Shown here piece after piece: positions 10,054 to 18,389 of a DNA stretch of 64,000 bases. Below the pieces are notes generated by a model that made no database searches, was not told where the DNA came from, and worked only from the letters and a program-made list of their open reading frames with translations. Source of the DNA: Geitlerinema sp. PCC 7407 (GTDB lineage Bacteria; Cyanobacteriota; Cyanobacteriia; PCC-7407); contig NC_019703.1 of assembly GCF_000317045.1 (NCBI RefSeq), forward strand, positions 2,778,501 to 2,842,500. The letters run 5' to 3'. Made by a program: the position numbers and the translations under genes. Numbering within the stretch: position 1 is the first letter of the stretch; each line of letters begins with the position of its first letter.

Positions 10054-10404
10054 TGAAGCTTCTCTCCCAACTCAAAAATTAAGTGCCAAATATTAATCGC
10101 TTTTGATTTTGGCAGCGTCGCACCGAGGAATCCGCCAGCGAGCCTGATTGCCTGACCGGGCAGAAGCTTCGAGCGGCGCGATCGCAGACGAAACCAACGT
10201 CACAGCAAGATCCGATTATACGCGATCGCGGTTAACCACCCTCAGGCAATTGGTTTGCGCTTATCGGACTTATCAAAAAAGCTTAAACTAAAGGGTGCGC
10301 GCAGCTAGCGGCTAAGCCCCAAATAGCCCCTTTTGGCTTGGACACAATTCGCGCGACAATTGCAGCAGTACAGCAAACCCCCATAGAACGGATCGCTTGA
10401 ATTC
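10054..10404. promoter_or_regulatory. Divergent hemE / cpcS-type lyase promoter region
   Basis: 351 bases between two divergent tetrapyrrole genes, so both promoters must lie here. A nested inverted repeat sits 31 bases upstream of hemE: TGCCAAA (10084-10090) and TTTGGCA (10108-10114), with AATC/GATT inside the loop. It could be an operator or a 5'-leader hairpin. No confident -35/-10 pair was assigned. Confidence 0.4.
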
Positions 10405-10965
10405 ATGGATATAGTTGAATTTTTTGACCTGAGTGCTGGCAAGTGGTTTTCGCAACGCACGAGCCACCACCTCGCCTTCAAACAGTCAGAAGCTGGAAAA
10501 TCTGAACTCCAAATTGACATGTTGGCGAAGGATGATCCCGCAGTGATTCAACTGTGTGAGCAGTACAGCTTCGATCCTGCTGAAGCCCTGTGCGGGGCTC
10601 GGGTGACCTGGACCGGCACCATGGAATGGGACAAGGAAAAGCATGAAGGCTCTACGGTGTTGGTACCGGTGGCCGATCCCAACAACCCCATGGAAGGTAA
10701 GCTGCTGCGGGAGCTGGGCTATGCCGAGAAGGCACCGGTGGCCGGCCGCTACGTGATGGGCAGCGATGAAGCGCTGACCCTGATCACGGAGTACGAGACG
10801 ATGTACTCGGAGGAGCGTCTGTGGTTCGCCAGCCCCAATCTGCGCCTGCGCACCAGCATTCTGAAGCGGTTCGGGGGCTTTAGCATGGCGTCTTTTTGCT
10901 CCGAGATCCGCACCGGCAATCTGAAGCCCATGCCGTCGACGGACGCAGCCACAGCCAATTCCTAG
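10405..10965 (+). CDS. cpcS: CpcS/CpeS-family phycobiliprotein lyase
   Basis: 186 residues. Lipocalin-like lyase that attaches phycocyanobilin to a conserved Cys (beta-84 type) of phycobiliproteins. The family pattern is clear: [23 protein letters not shown] at the N-terminus begins with the typical WxSxRTxHxL strand, followed by [31 protein letters not shown] and [15 protein letters not shown], then the C-terminal SFCSEIR strand. It stands alone and is divergent from hemE. Which CpcS/CpeS subgroup it belongs to, and therefore which acceptor subunit it uses, is not decided by reading. Confidence 0.9.
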   Translation: MDIVEFFDLSAGKWFSQRTSHHLAFKQSEAGKSELQIDMLAKDDPAVIQLCEQYSFDPAEALCGARVTWTGTMEWDKEKHEGSTVLVPVADPNNPMEGKLLRELGYAEKAPVAGRYVMGSDEALTLITEYETMYSEERLWFASPNLRLRTSILKRFGGFSMASFCSEIRTGNLKPMPSTDAATANS

Positions 10966-11047
10966 CGTCTCTGGGTTTTCAGGCCATAGCGCGAGAACCA
11001 GATTCGAGCCACCGAGGCTGAACCGCTTGACCAAACTAATTCCTTGA

Positions 11048-11076
11048 AAGCGATCGCGCCACAGCAGCGATCGCTT
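11048..11076. terminator. HIP1-pair hairpin between convergent genes
   Basis: AAGCGATCGC (11048-11057) and GCGATCGCTT (11067-11076) form a perfect 10-base stem with a 9-base loop. It lies between the convergent lyase gene and the following minus-strand gene, where a bidirectional terminator is expected. The downstream plus strand continues with a T-richer GTCTTTAGGGTTTT. Confidence 0.5.
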
Positions 11077-11129
11077 GTCTTTAGGGTTTTGGGCCTAGGA
11101 CAGGCGATCGCGCGGCACGCGGGCACAGC

Positions 11130-11930
11130 TCACGGGGAAGCCTCACGCGACTCAGCCTCAGGGCGAAGCCTAGCAGGCTCTGAGGCAACTTCTGGGCTGC
11201 GCATTTTTTCATAGAACGGCGGAGAATCGGGGTCGGGCTTGAACTGATCGATGGGCCGGGGAGTCCCAGGTTTACCCAGGAGGGCCGAGAGGTCGTGGGT
11301 CTGAGCGTCTTCGATGCTCTCGGGTTGCAGAGGCTGGATCGGATCAGGAGGCGATCGCAGGACGGGCGGATCGGTCACCGGCAGCGGTGTTTCAGCGTGG
11401 CCATTGCTCGGATCTGGGGCTGGCTGCTCGGTTTGGGCCGGGGCGATCGCCGTTTGGGGAAGTGGGCGATCGCTGTTGGCTGGGCTATTTTCCGGTTCGG
11501 CGCTCAACGCAGCGATCGGCACGGGCTGCTGCTCAGGGGCGATCGCCGCCTGACGCAAGGCCCGCAGTCGCTGCACCCCCGGCAGCGGCTCCGGCTGCGG
11601 CTCGCTCTGACGGGCGATCGCCAAAATCTCAGGAAACTTGCTGCAAATAATTCGCTCAAACTCGTGATTGAAGTGGCACAGCGGACGGCCCCGCCGCTGC
11701 CAAAATGTCAGGATTTGCTCCACCGAAATAGCCTTGTAGCGCCCCTGGTACAGCGCCTCGATCACCGCTGGCCGGAGCCATTCCACCGGGTACTGCTGAC
11801 GCCAATCTTGGATAATTCCGGCTGCTGAGTTGCCGCTTAGATCAAAGCCATAGCGAGACAGGAGCGCCGTCGCAAACGCCTCAGGAGAACTTCTTTCCGG
11901 TTCCAGCGAGCCCTTGTCCACATCCGTCAT
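11130..11930 (-). CDS. Cyanobacterial protein of unknown function
   Basis: 266 residues. The N-terminal about 125 residues are a folded, mostly helical domain (LLSRYGFDLSGNSAAGII, WLRPAVIEALYQGRYKAISV, ILTFWQRRGRPLCHFNHEFER) that I recognise only as a conserved cyanobacterial pattern without a named function. From about residue 135 onward the protein is Pro/Gln/Ala-rich and probably disordered, with AIAP peptides encoded by HIP1 sites. No membrane segment or signal peptide. The ATG giving MTDVDKGSL is preferred to an upstream TTG. It is 150 bases or more from its neighbours, so probably monocistronic. Confidence 0.7.
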   Translation of the reverse strand: MTDVDKGSLEPERSSPEAFATALLSRYGFDLSGNSAAGIIQDWRQQYPVEWLRPAVIEALYQGRYKAISVEQILTFWQRRGRPLCHFNHEFERIICSKFPEILAIARQSEPQPEPLPGVQRLRALRQAAIAPEQQPVPIAALSAEPENSPANSDRPLPQTAIAPAQTEQPAPDPSNGHAETPLPVTDPPVLRSPPDPIQPLQPESIEDAQTHDLSALLGKPGTPRPIDQFKPDPDSPPFYEKMRSPEVASEPARLRPEAESREASP

Positions 11931-12103
11931 ACAGCAATTTTCGCCCAATTAAATCCCAGGCACAAATTCGAAGACCGCTGTACCAGAGCAGTTAGCAGGA
12001 TCTTGCCAGCCAAGCCGAACGCTGAGCCAAAGTCAGCTGGGATGTACCCGGCCCTGGGATTTTACGGCCGCCAGAGCGCTTGGGCTAGGGGTCTCGCAGC
12101 CGC

Positions 12104-12125
12104 GCGGTGGGCGATCGCCCACCGC
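12104..12125. terminator. 22-base perfect palindrome centred on HIP1
   Basis: Arms GCGGTGGGCGA (12104-12114) and TCGCCCACCGC (12115-12125) form an exact 22-base palindrome with the HIP1 octamer at its centre. It begins 16 bases past the stop codon of the LptD-like gene on the minus strand. There is no loop, so as RNA it would need a small loop opened at the centre, and no T-run follows. Confidence 0.4.
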
Positions 12126-12140
12126 ACCGACCAGCAGTGA

Positions 12141-14828
12141 CTAGTTATTGGGACGAATCACACCATCTTCCACCGACTCCACCTCAGAGAAAGGCCCAGC
12201 ATTGCCGTTCCAGTTAAAGTCGCTAATGCGCAGGTTCAGCGAGCCAAACTCTAGCACGGGGTTGTAGCGCAAAATGATGCCGTAAGTACGCCGGCTGTAT
12301 TCCAAGAAATAATCGGTACTAATAGTGCGATCGCGCGTAAAGCTGTAAGACGTCTGGAAGCCTGCCCGGAAAGGACCATAAATCTGCTGGGTAATCCCCG
12401 CCGTCAGGACTTCTCGGTCCACATCCCGGTCAAACAGGAACGGCGACTGGCTACCCTGCAAGCCCTGGGAATACCCCACATTAAAGGCCGTGTAGTCCAA
12501 GAAATTCTTGGAGAAGTGGCCAAACTGGCCCAGCAGGCTCACCCCCGCCGTCACAGACTCCTGGGTGTCTCCACTGGTGTAAAGATTGAAGGTGCTCCGC
12601 AGGCTGGTATTGAGATTCACGTAGGGTACTAGGGGGCGCGGACTATAGCGCAGTCCCTCTTCGGGGGTCGCCGGCAGCGCCCGACCCCGCCACAGGTTAA
12701 ATCCTCGGAACAAGCCCACAGTTCCCTGGAAGCGCCCCAGGTTAACGCGGTTGTTTTCTCGCACCGGATCTAAGAGATCCAGGCGATCGGTGTTGGCGCG
12801 AATGTACTGCGCACCCAGCTGATAGTTCGCGATAATGCCCGTATCTCCCAGCCGGAAGTTCGGAGAGGTCAGGACCAAGCCCAGGCTGCTTTGCACCGTC
12901 TGGAAGCCCAAAGAGCCATTAAACAGGCGATCGCGATAGCTGTACTCCGCTGCTAGGGAGTGAGTCCCCAGCTGCTGGCGCAGCCGCAAGCTAGCCCGCA
13001 GATTGTCTTCCGCCTTATTGAGATCCAAGCTAGTAAAAGACGTTGTCCCTCGGAGCGTGGTTTGAGGCCCCAGAGTCGCATCCAGGCTGGCGCGCAGGCC
13101 ATAGGCATCCGGGTCAAACACCCCTGTCTTCTCGTTATCGTCATTGCTCACCAAGAAGTCAGGAGCAATCACCTTTTGCAAGAAGAATTGGGGCGTGATC
13201 ACCAAGCGGACGCGAGGCGTCGAGATGGGCTCAAAGGATCGCTCCACATAGAGACCTCCGCGGTCCTCGGCATCAAAGCCAAACTGCACAAGGCCAGGTT
13301 CCCGTTCTCGCCGATCAAACACCAGGCGATCGCGCAGCAGCGGCAGCGAGAATCCCTGGTCAAACACGACTCGGGGGCGCTCCGCTCGCAGTTCATCCTG
13401 GTAAGGCGAGAGGCGCGTGAGCTTGGCGCGCTCCGCTCTGACCTCCAGCTCTGGGGGCGAGAAAGGATCATTGGTAATCCGCACATCCTCCGCTTCCCAG
13501 CCATCCGGAGTGAATTCTACATTGTCCGCCTCAAAACGCAGACGACGCACCTCCCCTCCAGTCGCTGAGCCTGGCAGGTTGCTGGCCCCGCCGCCGCCCA
13601 CGGTGACAGAGATGCCGCCCGGATTCGAGACCCGACTCAGGGGCTGGCTGGCCCGAACGCGATCGCTGAGGGGACGCGATGGCAACACGCCGTTCTCCAG
13701 GGCTGCCGTATCGTTGATGTCAAAGTCAGACCCCACAGCGGGCACGAAGATATCCCCGCTGGCGCCCTGAATGGTGCCATCACCCTGCACAAAGTCATAT
13801 TCAAAACGGTTGCCTCGCAGCACCTGAGCCCCACGGGTCAGAGCGACATCCCCGGTTGCCACAGCGTTGCGGTTGGGGATGCTGACCTGGAGGCGATCGG
13901 CATCGAGGACTGCACCCCGAAAACGCATGACGACGTTGCCTTCAGCCGTCACCACCTGACGCACAGAGTCATACTCTTGGCGATCGGCCACTAGCTCGAT
14001 CAGGTCCAGCGGGTTGGGTCCTGGGGCCGCAGCAGGCTGGGTGGTTGCCGGGGGCGTTGCTGGAGCCGGAGCCGGACGCGGCGGCGCAGGGGGGCTCGGG
14101 CGATCGCTTTCCGGCGGAGTCGGCGGCTGATCAGAGTCGATTTCGAGGAGCGGGCGATCGCCTTCGGTCTCAGCGTCATCGGACGGGGCGTCGCGGGTCG
14201 GCACCGTGACAGAACCCGGCGGCACCGGCGCTGCTGCATCCGGGGTCGTCGTGGGTTGGGGAGGTGGCAGAGGCGATCGTCGCGGCATCGGAGGCACCCT
14301 AGGCGCTGGCGTTGCTGGCGGCGGCGATTCTGGAGCACTGGGCTCCTCCTGGGAAGACGATGGCTCCAGCGGTTCGGCCAAGGGCGGCAAGTCTTCTTCA
14401 GCTGGCTCCAGCGGACTCGTTGACGGACTCGTCAAACTTCCTGGATTGCTGGGGGGGTCTACTACCTCTTCGGCGGCAGGCAGCACTGGCGGCTCAGCAG
14501 AGACGCTGGTCGTCTCTGCGATTTCTACCGGTTCCGCATTCTCAGCCCCCAAGCCTGACTCAGTAGCAGCTTCAGGCGCTAGCGGCACATCAATACTGGC
14601 AGACGGCCCGAGATCGGCAGCATTCTGGGTGACATTTCCAGGCAGGGGCGACAGCTCGGGCGTAAATTCTTCGGGCGCGGAAGGGCGCGTCAGGGTGACC
14701 TCTGGGGCGATCGCCTGGGCCACAATAGCGGAAGACGCTTCAACAACAAAAGGGGCTGGATCAGTCTCCGGAGTCGTTGCAAGATGCACGACGGGAGGTG
14801 GCTCTGGCGGCGGAACTGGGTAGGGCAT
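12141..14828 (-). CDS. DUF3769 / LptD-like outer-membrane protein
   Basis: 895 residues. Residues about 1-270 are Pro/Ser/Glu-rich and probably disordered. Residues about 275-365 are an OstA/LptA-like module (VADRQEYDSVRQVVTAEGNV, VSIPNRNAVATGDVALTRG), and the C-terminal half is a beta-barrel-like region (DUF3769) ending with an outer-membrane-like strand pattern (GIILRYNPVLEFGSLNLRI). Cyanobacterial proteins of this type are considered LptD counterparts that insert LPS in the outer membrane; that role here is by homology. Odd: the only in-frame ATG gives MPYPVPPPEPP with no signal peptide, and an in-frame TGA lies six codons upstream (four Leu-type codons and ACT between), so export is unexplained. 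A HIP1 palindrome follows the gene. Confidence 0.82.
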   Translation of the reverse strand: MPYPVPPPEPPPVVHLATTPETDPAPFVVEASSAIVAQAIAPEVTLTRPSAPEEFTPELSPLPGNVTQNAADLGPSASIDVPLAPEAATESGLGAENAEPVEIAETTSVSAEPPVLPAAEEVVDPPSNPGSLTSPSTSPLEPAEEDLPPLAEPLEPSSSQEEPSAPESPPPATPAPRVPPMPRRSPLPPPQPTTTPDAAAPVPPGSVTVPTRDAPSDDAETEGDRPLLEIDSDQPPTPPESDRPSPPAPPRPAPAPATPPATTQPAAAPGPNPLDLIELVADRQEYDSVRQVVTAEGNVVMRFRGAVLDADRLQVSIPNRNAVATGDVALTRGAQVLRGNRFEYDFVQGDGTIQGASGDIFVPAVGSDFDINDTAALENGVLPSRPLSDRVRASQPLSRVSNPGGISVTVGGGGASNLPGSATGGEVRRLRFEADNVEFTPDGWEAEDVRITNDPFSPPELEVRAERAKLTRLSPYQDELRAERPRVVFDQGFSLPLLRDRLVFDRREREPGLVQFGFDAEDRGGLYVERSFEPISTPRVRLVITPQFFLQKVIAPDFLVSNDDNEKTGVFDPDAYGLRASLDATLGPQTTLRGTTSFTSLDLNKAEDNLRASLRLRQQLGTHSLAAEYSYRDRLFNGSLGFQTVQSSLGLVLTSPNFRLGDTGIIANYQLGAQYIRANTDRLDLLDPVRENNRVNLGRFQGTVGLFRGFNLWRGRALPATPEEGLRYSPRPLVPYVNLNTSLRSTFNLYTSGDTQESVTAGVSLLGQFGHFSKNFLDYTAFNVGYSQGLQGSQSPFLFDRDVDREVLTAGITQQIYGPFRAGFQTSYSFTRDRTISTDYFLEYSRRTYGIILRYNPVLEFGSLNLRISDFNWNGNAGPFSEVESVEDGVIRPNN

Positions 14829-15004
14829 AGTCAACAGGAGCAGTCAGACAGTTGACCCCGATAGGTGGCTTTGTTGAAAACGCTGAATCCGTTAGCAGGC
14901 AAGGGAGACTTCTGTGCAGACACAGGGATAAGTCGCAAAACTTTTTGTTCTGGAACGTGAGCAACTAGAGTCTGCACAGCGCTAACAACCGTCTGAGACT
15001 AAAG

Positions 15005-15024
15005 AGGCGACCCGAAGGTCGCCT
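15005..15024 (-). terminator. Hairpin downstream of psbI
   Basis: AGGCGACC (15005-15012) and GGTCGCCT (15017-15024) form an 8-base stem with a tetraloop. Read on the minus strand it follows psbI by about 35 bases and is trailed by CTTTAGT, a weak T-run, consistent with a factor-independent terminator. Confidence 0.6.
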
Positions 15025-15058
15025 GTCCCATGACGCGATGCATGAGCTGGATCTTCGC

Positions 15059-15175
15059 TTACTCCATATCCCGGCGGTTGGGGGTCCGAGCAGGGTCATT
15101 TGAGAGGAAGCCAAAGACGAACAGGCCAACAAAAAATGCAACGACGAGATAAACAGCGATTTTCAAAGTCAGCAT
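15059..15175 (-). CDS. psbI: Photosystem II reaction centre protein I
   Basis: 38 residues, standard length for PsbI and short enough to be missed by length cut-offs. The start [19 protein letters not shown] and end [16 protein letters not shown] match PsbI: one membrane helix at the N-terminus and a charged cytoplasmic tail. PsbI is a single-span subunit near the D1/CP43 side of the photosystem II core and helps assembly and stability. A strong Shine-Dalgarno GGAGGT lies 7 bases upstream of the ATG. It is followed by a hairpin, so it is probably a monocistronic transcript. The upstream leader contains a perfect 15-base palindrome listed separately. Confidence 0.95.
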   Translation of the reverse strand: MLTLKIAVYLVVAFFVGLFVFGFLSNDPARTPNRRDME

Positions 15176-15564
15176 ACCAATACCTCCAGAGGTGGAATGA
15201 CCGAGTAGGCCTCATTGTCAGAGTCTGACAGCCTTTATATATTACCGAAATGTTGAACTTTCTTGGCGAAGCTGTCAATCGTTCCCATAAAGGCGATCGC
15301 CCCTAGAGAGGTTGCTTTCGGTGGTTTTCGGAGAGACGGCCTAACTAGCTGACAGGAGAATAAATGCGATCGCAAGGATCGCCTCTACGCTCGAGATCAA
15401 ATATCTAGGACTCTCACACGAATCTCTCTCACCCTGACTTGCAAGCCAGAACTGAGAGATGGCGCCCCAAAAGCTCATTGGAGAAGCTGACCTACAGCCA
15501 AGGACGTCTGCCCTAAGCAATACGTTCCCGGACAGCACGCAGCCAGTCCCCCAAGCAGAATGAG
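15176..15564. promoter_or_regulatory. psbI leader and promoter region
   Basis: 389 bases between the 565-residue gene and psbI, both on the minus strand. An AT-rich TAATATATAAA stretch on the minus strand at about 15236-15246 is a likely -10 area. Just downstream lies TGTCAGA-G-TCTGACA (15216-15230). The rest, 15300-15564, holds no gene I can support. Confidence 0.45.
15216..15230. promoter_or_regulatory. 15-base palindrome in the psbI leader
   Basis: TGTCAGA and TCTGACA flank a single G, a perfect 7-1-7 dyad about 40 bases upstream of the psbI ATG and just downstream of the presumed -10 region. Its size and position fit a dimeric repressor or regulator site; a leader hairpin is less likely because the loop would be too short. 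Confidence 0.45.
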
Positions 15565-17262
15565 CTAGGGCTTCCAGAAGCGGCTCAGCCAGTGAAACAC
15601 CGCGATGACCCTTTCTTCGAGCCACACGAGCAGGCGATCGAACCACTCCAAAAGGGTCTCCAGGGGATGTTTGACATAGCCCGCTGGCGTCGCGGGAGCC
15701 TCGATCCAGTCAGGGTTGGACGTCAGGCCCAGATCGCCCAGGGCTGCCAGCCAGTGCTCGAAGCTGCTAGCGGCAGGTTCCAGACGCGGCGTTTCCGGGG
15801 CGCTAGTCGCAGCAGACTCTGCCCTAGCGGGAAGCGAGGCTGATTGTGCTGGCGATCGCGGCGCTAGCCAACGACTCCAGCTCTGCGGCTGGGGCTGCGG
15901 CACAGGAGACGGCGAGTCAGGCGGCAAAGCCAGATCAGCCGTCGAATTCAAAGCCACGCGGCGCAGCCAGTGGCGGATACTGCTCGGCAAGCTGAGGCGG
16001 GGGGCGCTGGGCAGGGCCTGCGGCGCTGGGTTAGCAGTCGCAGGCTGGCGCTCCACTGGAGGCTGGACGCCAAAGAGATCCTCTGCCGACAGCCACGGGT
16101 CATCGACGGTCAGAGTCGGCACCTGCTCCTGCCCAAGAGTGGAGGGCGCGATCGCCTGCCACACGCGGCCCAGCCGCGGCTGGGGCGATGACGCGGCCGG
16201 CAGGCTCGGCGGCCCACCAGGAAGCTGGGGCCGAGGCGCGCGATCGCCAAAGAAGTAGGCGACGGCCGCTTGCAGCAGCGAAGAAATGGCTGCAGCAGGC
16301 CCCCTTGCGGTCAGACCACTGTAGGGCGCGATCGCCCCCAAAGGCTTCAGGCTCTCTGTCTCGAGCGTTGATGAATTTTGGGGTGTCTGGGGCGTTGGCG
16401 GGGGGAGGGCCCGATCGCCACTAGCGGGAGGCAAGGGAAGGGTCAGCGCTCCAGCGATCGCCCTTTTGAGGTGCTGACGGACCAGCAGCGCAGCCTTGCC
16501 CGTGCGAGCCAAGAGGCTTCCAGGTTGGGTCACCGGCGCGATCGCCCCCGAATTCGCCACCAGCCCGGTACGTTCGGGGATTTCTTGAGGCGCGATCGCC
16601 CGCAGCGGCACTGCACCCCCCAGACGGTTCGCCGTCCAGCGAGACACTTGCTGACCCAGCGGACGCAAAGCGCCTTGGAGAGCAGCCACAGCGCCCTGAA
16701 GACGCGGCCGCACCCACTGCCTGCCCTCAAAAAGCGCGATCGCCACCCAGATTTGCTGCTTGAGCAATCGCTGATCAAAGAGCGTCAGCCCTTCAAGTTC
16801 TTGATTGTCAGCGCCTACCAGCACAAGCTGCCGCGAGATCAGGCAGCTCGCGATCCCTCGCACAGCCGCACCCTGAGGCGCGATCGCCCCCGACGCTCCG
16901 GCCACCAGCGCCCCATCAGCCGGCGGCAACGAGCTCGTCGCACTCAGCGATCGCCACTGCTCCACCACCTGCAAAACCTCCAGCACCGGTCCCTCATCGG
17001 CGGATGGCGCAGGGCTGGGCGGCGGCACCTCAGTCGCCTCTGGCAAACCAGCAGACGCCACCGATCCACCACCGAGCGGCTGCCCAAAGCGTCGCCATCC
17101 CCCCTTGCGGATCAGGTAGAGCGGCGAAAGCAGCACCTGAACACCCCACAAAGTCGCTACTTTGGCGTGGCGCAGAGCAATCTCGCACTGATCCACCCAT
17201 TGGCGCGATCGCTGGGACAAGAAACTCAGCACTCTACTTTGGTAGCGGCCTGTCGGAGGCAT
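15565..17262 (-). CDS. Low-complexity cyanobacterial protein of unknown function
   Basis: 565 residues. Both ends look conserved: the N-terminus (QWVDQCEIALRHAKVATLWG, VQVLLSPLYLIRKGGWRRFG) has an amphipathic or membrane-associating segment, and the C-terminus (WIEAPATPAGYVKHPLETLL, EWFDRLLVWLEERVIAVFHW) is an amphipathic helix rich in Trp. The long middle (about residues 70-500) is Ala/Pro/Leu-rich and probably disordered. At least five AIAP tetrapeptides in it are encoded by HIP1 octamers read in the same frame. I recognise this as a conserved cyanobacterial hypothetical family with no assigned role. It precedes psbI on the same strand but with a 389-base gap. Confidence 0.75.
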   Translation of the reverse strand: MPPTGRYQSRVLSFLSQRSRQWVDQCEIALRHAKVATLWGVQVLLSPLYLIRKGGWRRFGQPLGGGSVASAGLPEATEVPPPSPAPSADEGPVLEVLQVVEQWRSLSATSSLPPADGALVAGASGAIAPQGAAVRGIASCLISRQLVLVGADNQELEGLTLFDQRLLKQQIWVAIALFEGRQWVRPRLQGAVAALQGALRPLGQQVSRWTANRLGGAVPLRAIAPQEIPERTGLVANSGAIAPVTQPGSLLARTGKAALLVRQHLKRAIAGALTLPLPPASGDRALPPPTPQTPQNSSTLETESLKPLGAIAPYSGLTARGPAAAISSLLQAAVAYFFGDRAPRPQLPGGPPSLPAASSPQPRLGRVWQAIAPSTLGQEQVPTLTVDDPWLSAEDLFGVQPPVERQPATANPAPQALPSAPRLSLPSSIRHWLRRVALNSTADLALPPDSPSPVPQPQPQSWSRWLAPRSPAQSASLPARAESAATSAPETPRLEPAASSFEHWLAALGDLGLTSNPDWIEAPATPAGYVKHPLETLLEWFDRLLVWLEERVIAVFHWLSRFWKP

Positions 17263-17906
17263 AGCAGTTAGGTGCGAAACACTGGTTGGGAAACGGTAAT
17301 CACTATTTTACCGGGGTCTGCCAGAAATTCTGGTCCCAGGGCCGCCCAAGCATAGTAAAGCCACCGGTTTCCCGATGGCTAAGGGCACAAAACGCAGATT
17401 TTCGCAGTTTTAGGAAGGGACAAACATCACATTCAGATCGAAATCTTGAGGCGAGCGATCAAAACAAACCTGATGTAATGCGACAAAATGAGGAAGTGGT
17501 AGAAAACCCTGAACCTAAGCGTCATTCAGCCTTATATCCCTATTGTTTGCCAGGCGCTGATTCTTTGCCCTCAGAGCGACTACTGAACTCAGTACACCTT
17601 CTCAGGGGCGCTTGCCAGAAAATTCCCGTAAAGAAACCCCGGCATTTCTACCGGGGGCGTCATTCTATTGGCATGATATCCATCATTTTCAGCCTCTCCC
17701 GGCAGCACGTCCGTAAAGAGTGAATAAAGCCCCGTAAATTTTCTGAAAAGCTGCCGTTTTCTTTGTCGGAGCTTCACATACCTCTCCGTGCAAACCAGGA
17801 ATTCTCAAATTCTGCCTTTGCCCACTCATTCAGCTTTATCCCGTTGCTCGCAGCTCATCGCTGGCTCGTCCCCTATCCCTAGCCGCCGTTTCCCTAGTCC
17901 ACCCCA
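17263..17906. other. 644-base structured spacer, no gene recognised
   Basis: AT-richer than its surroundings. It contains CCAGAA-A-TTCTGG (17321-17333), a CCCCGG/CCGGGG hairpin (17637-17656), CAGAAAATT (17616-17624) with its complement AATTTTCTG (17737-17745), CGGCAGC/GCTGCCG (17700-17756), and three copies of a CCGTAAA word (about 17626, 17711, 17732). A 145-codon plus-strand frame at 17286-17723 has no family-like pattern and I do not support it as a gene. Confidence 0.4.
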
Positions 17907-18377
17907 ATGAATGATCCTCAAATTCAGTCTCTCCTGGACGATCTCAAAAACTCTGACGCGACCGTGCGCGATCGCGCGACTGAGGCGCTTTGGCGGCTTT
18001 GGTTTCAGCAAAAAGGACTCTACGGCTGGGAGATCTTGCAGCAGGCCCAAACTCTGCTGGAAAATCAGCAAATTCAGGATGCTGAGGCGATGCTGACGGA
18101 GCTGGTTGGCGATCAGCCGGACTTTGCAGAGGCCTGGAACCGGCGAGCCGTCCTCCACTACACCCAAAGCCGCTACCGCCAGTCTCTCCACGACTGCCAA
18201 AAGGTCATCGAGCTCAATCCCATTCACTTTGGGGCGCTGCACGGCCTGGGGCTTTGCCATGCCATGCTGGGAGAATATCGAGAGGCGATTAGCGCTTTTC
18301 GGCGGGCTCTGGAGATCCAGCCTTACAGCACGCTCAATCAGCGCCTGCTGCTGGAATGCACGGCGCGCTTGAGCTAG
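17907..18377 (+). CDS. TPR-repeat protein
   Basis: 156 residues, soluble. After a helical N-terminus with a charged WRLWFQQKG segment there are three to four tetratricopeptide repeats: ILQQAQTLLENQQIQDAEAML, PDFAEAWNRRAVLHYTQSRY, IHFGALHGLGLCHAMLGEYR with Trp, Gly and Ala at consensus positions. TPRs mediate protein-protein contacts; the partner is unknown. Short TPR proteins of this form are common in cyanobacteria. The gene is convergent with the DUF554 gene, with only 12 bases between stop codons. Confidence 0.85.
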   Translation: MNDPQIQSLLDDLKNSDATVRDRATEALWRLWFQQKGLYGWEILQQAQTLLENQQIQDAEAMLTELVGDQPDFAEAWNRRAVLHYTQSRYRQSLHDCQKVIELNPIHFGALHGLGLCHAMLGEYREAISAFRRALEIQPYSTLNQRLLLECTARLS

Positions 18378-18389
18378 GGGGCCTGGGAC

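Noticed and set aside
14761-14964. 67-codon frame that could be spliced to the LptD-like N-terminus by a frameshift
   Set aside because: Joining it would not yield a normal signal peptide (charged, Cys-rich segment) and the ATG with MPYPVPPPEPP is a reasonable start.
17286-17723. 145-codon plus-strand frame
   Set aside because: No family-like pattern and it overlaps repeats and hairpins that better explain the region.
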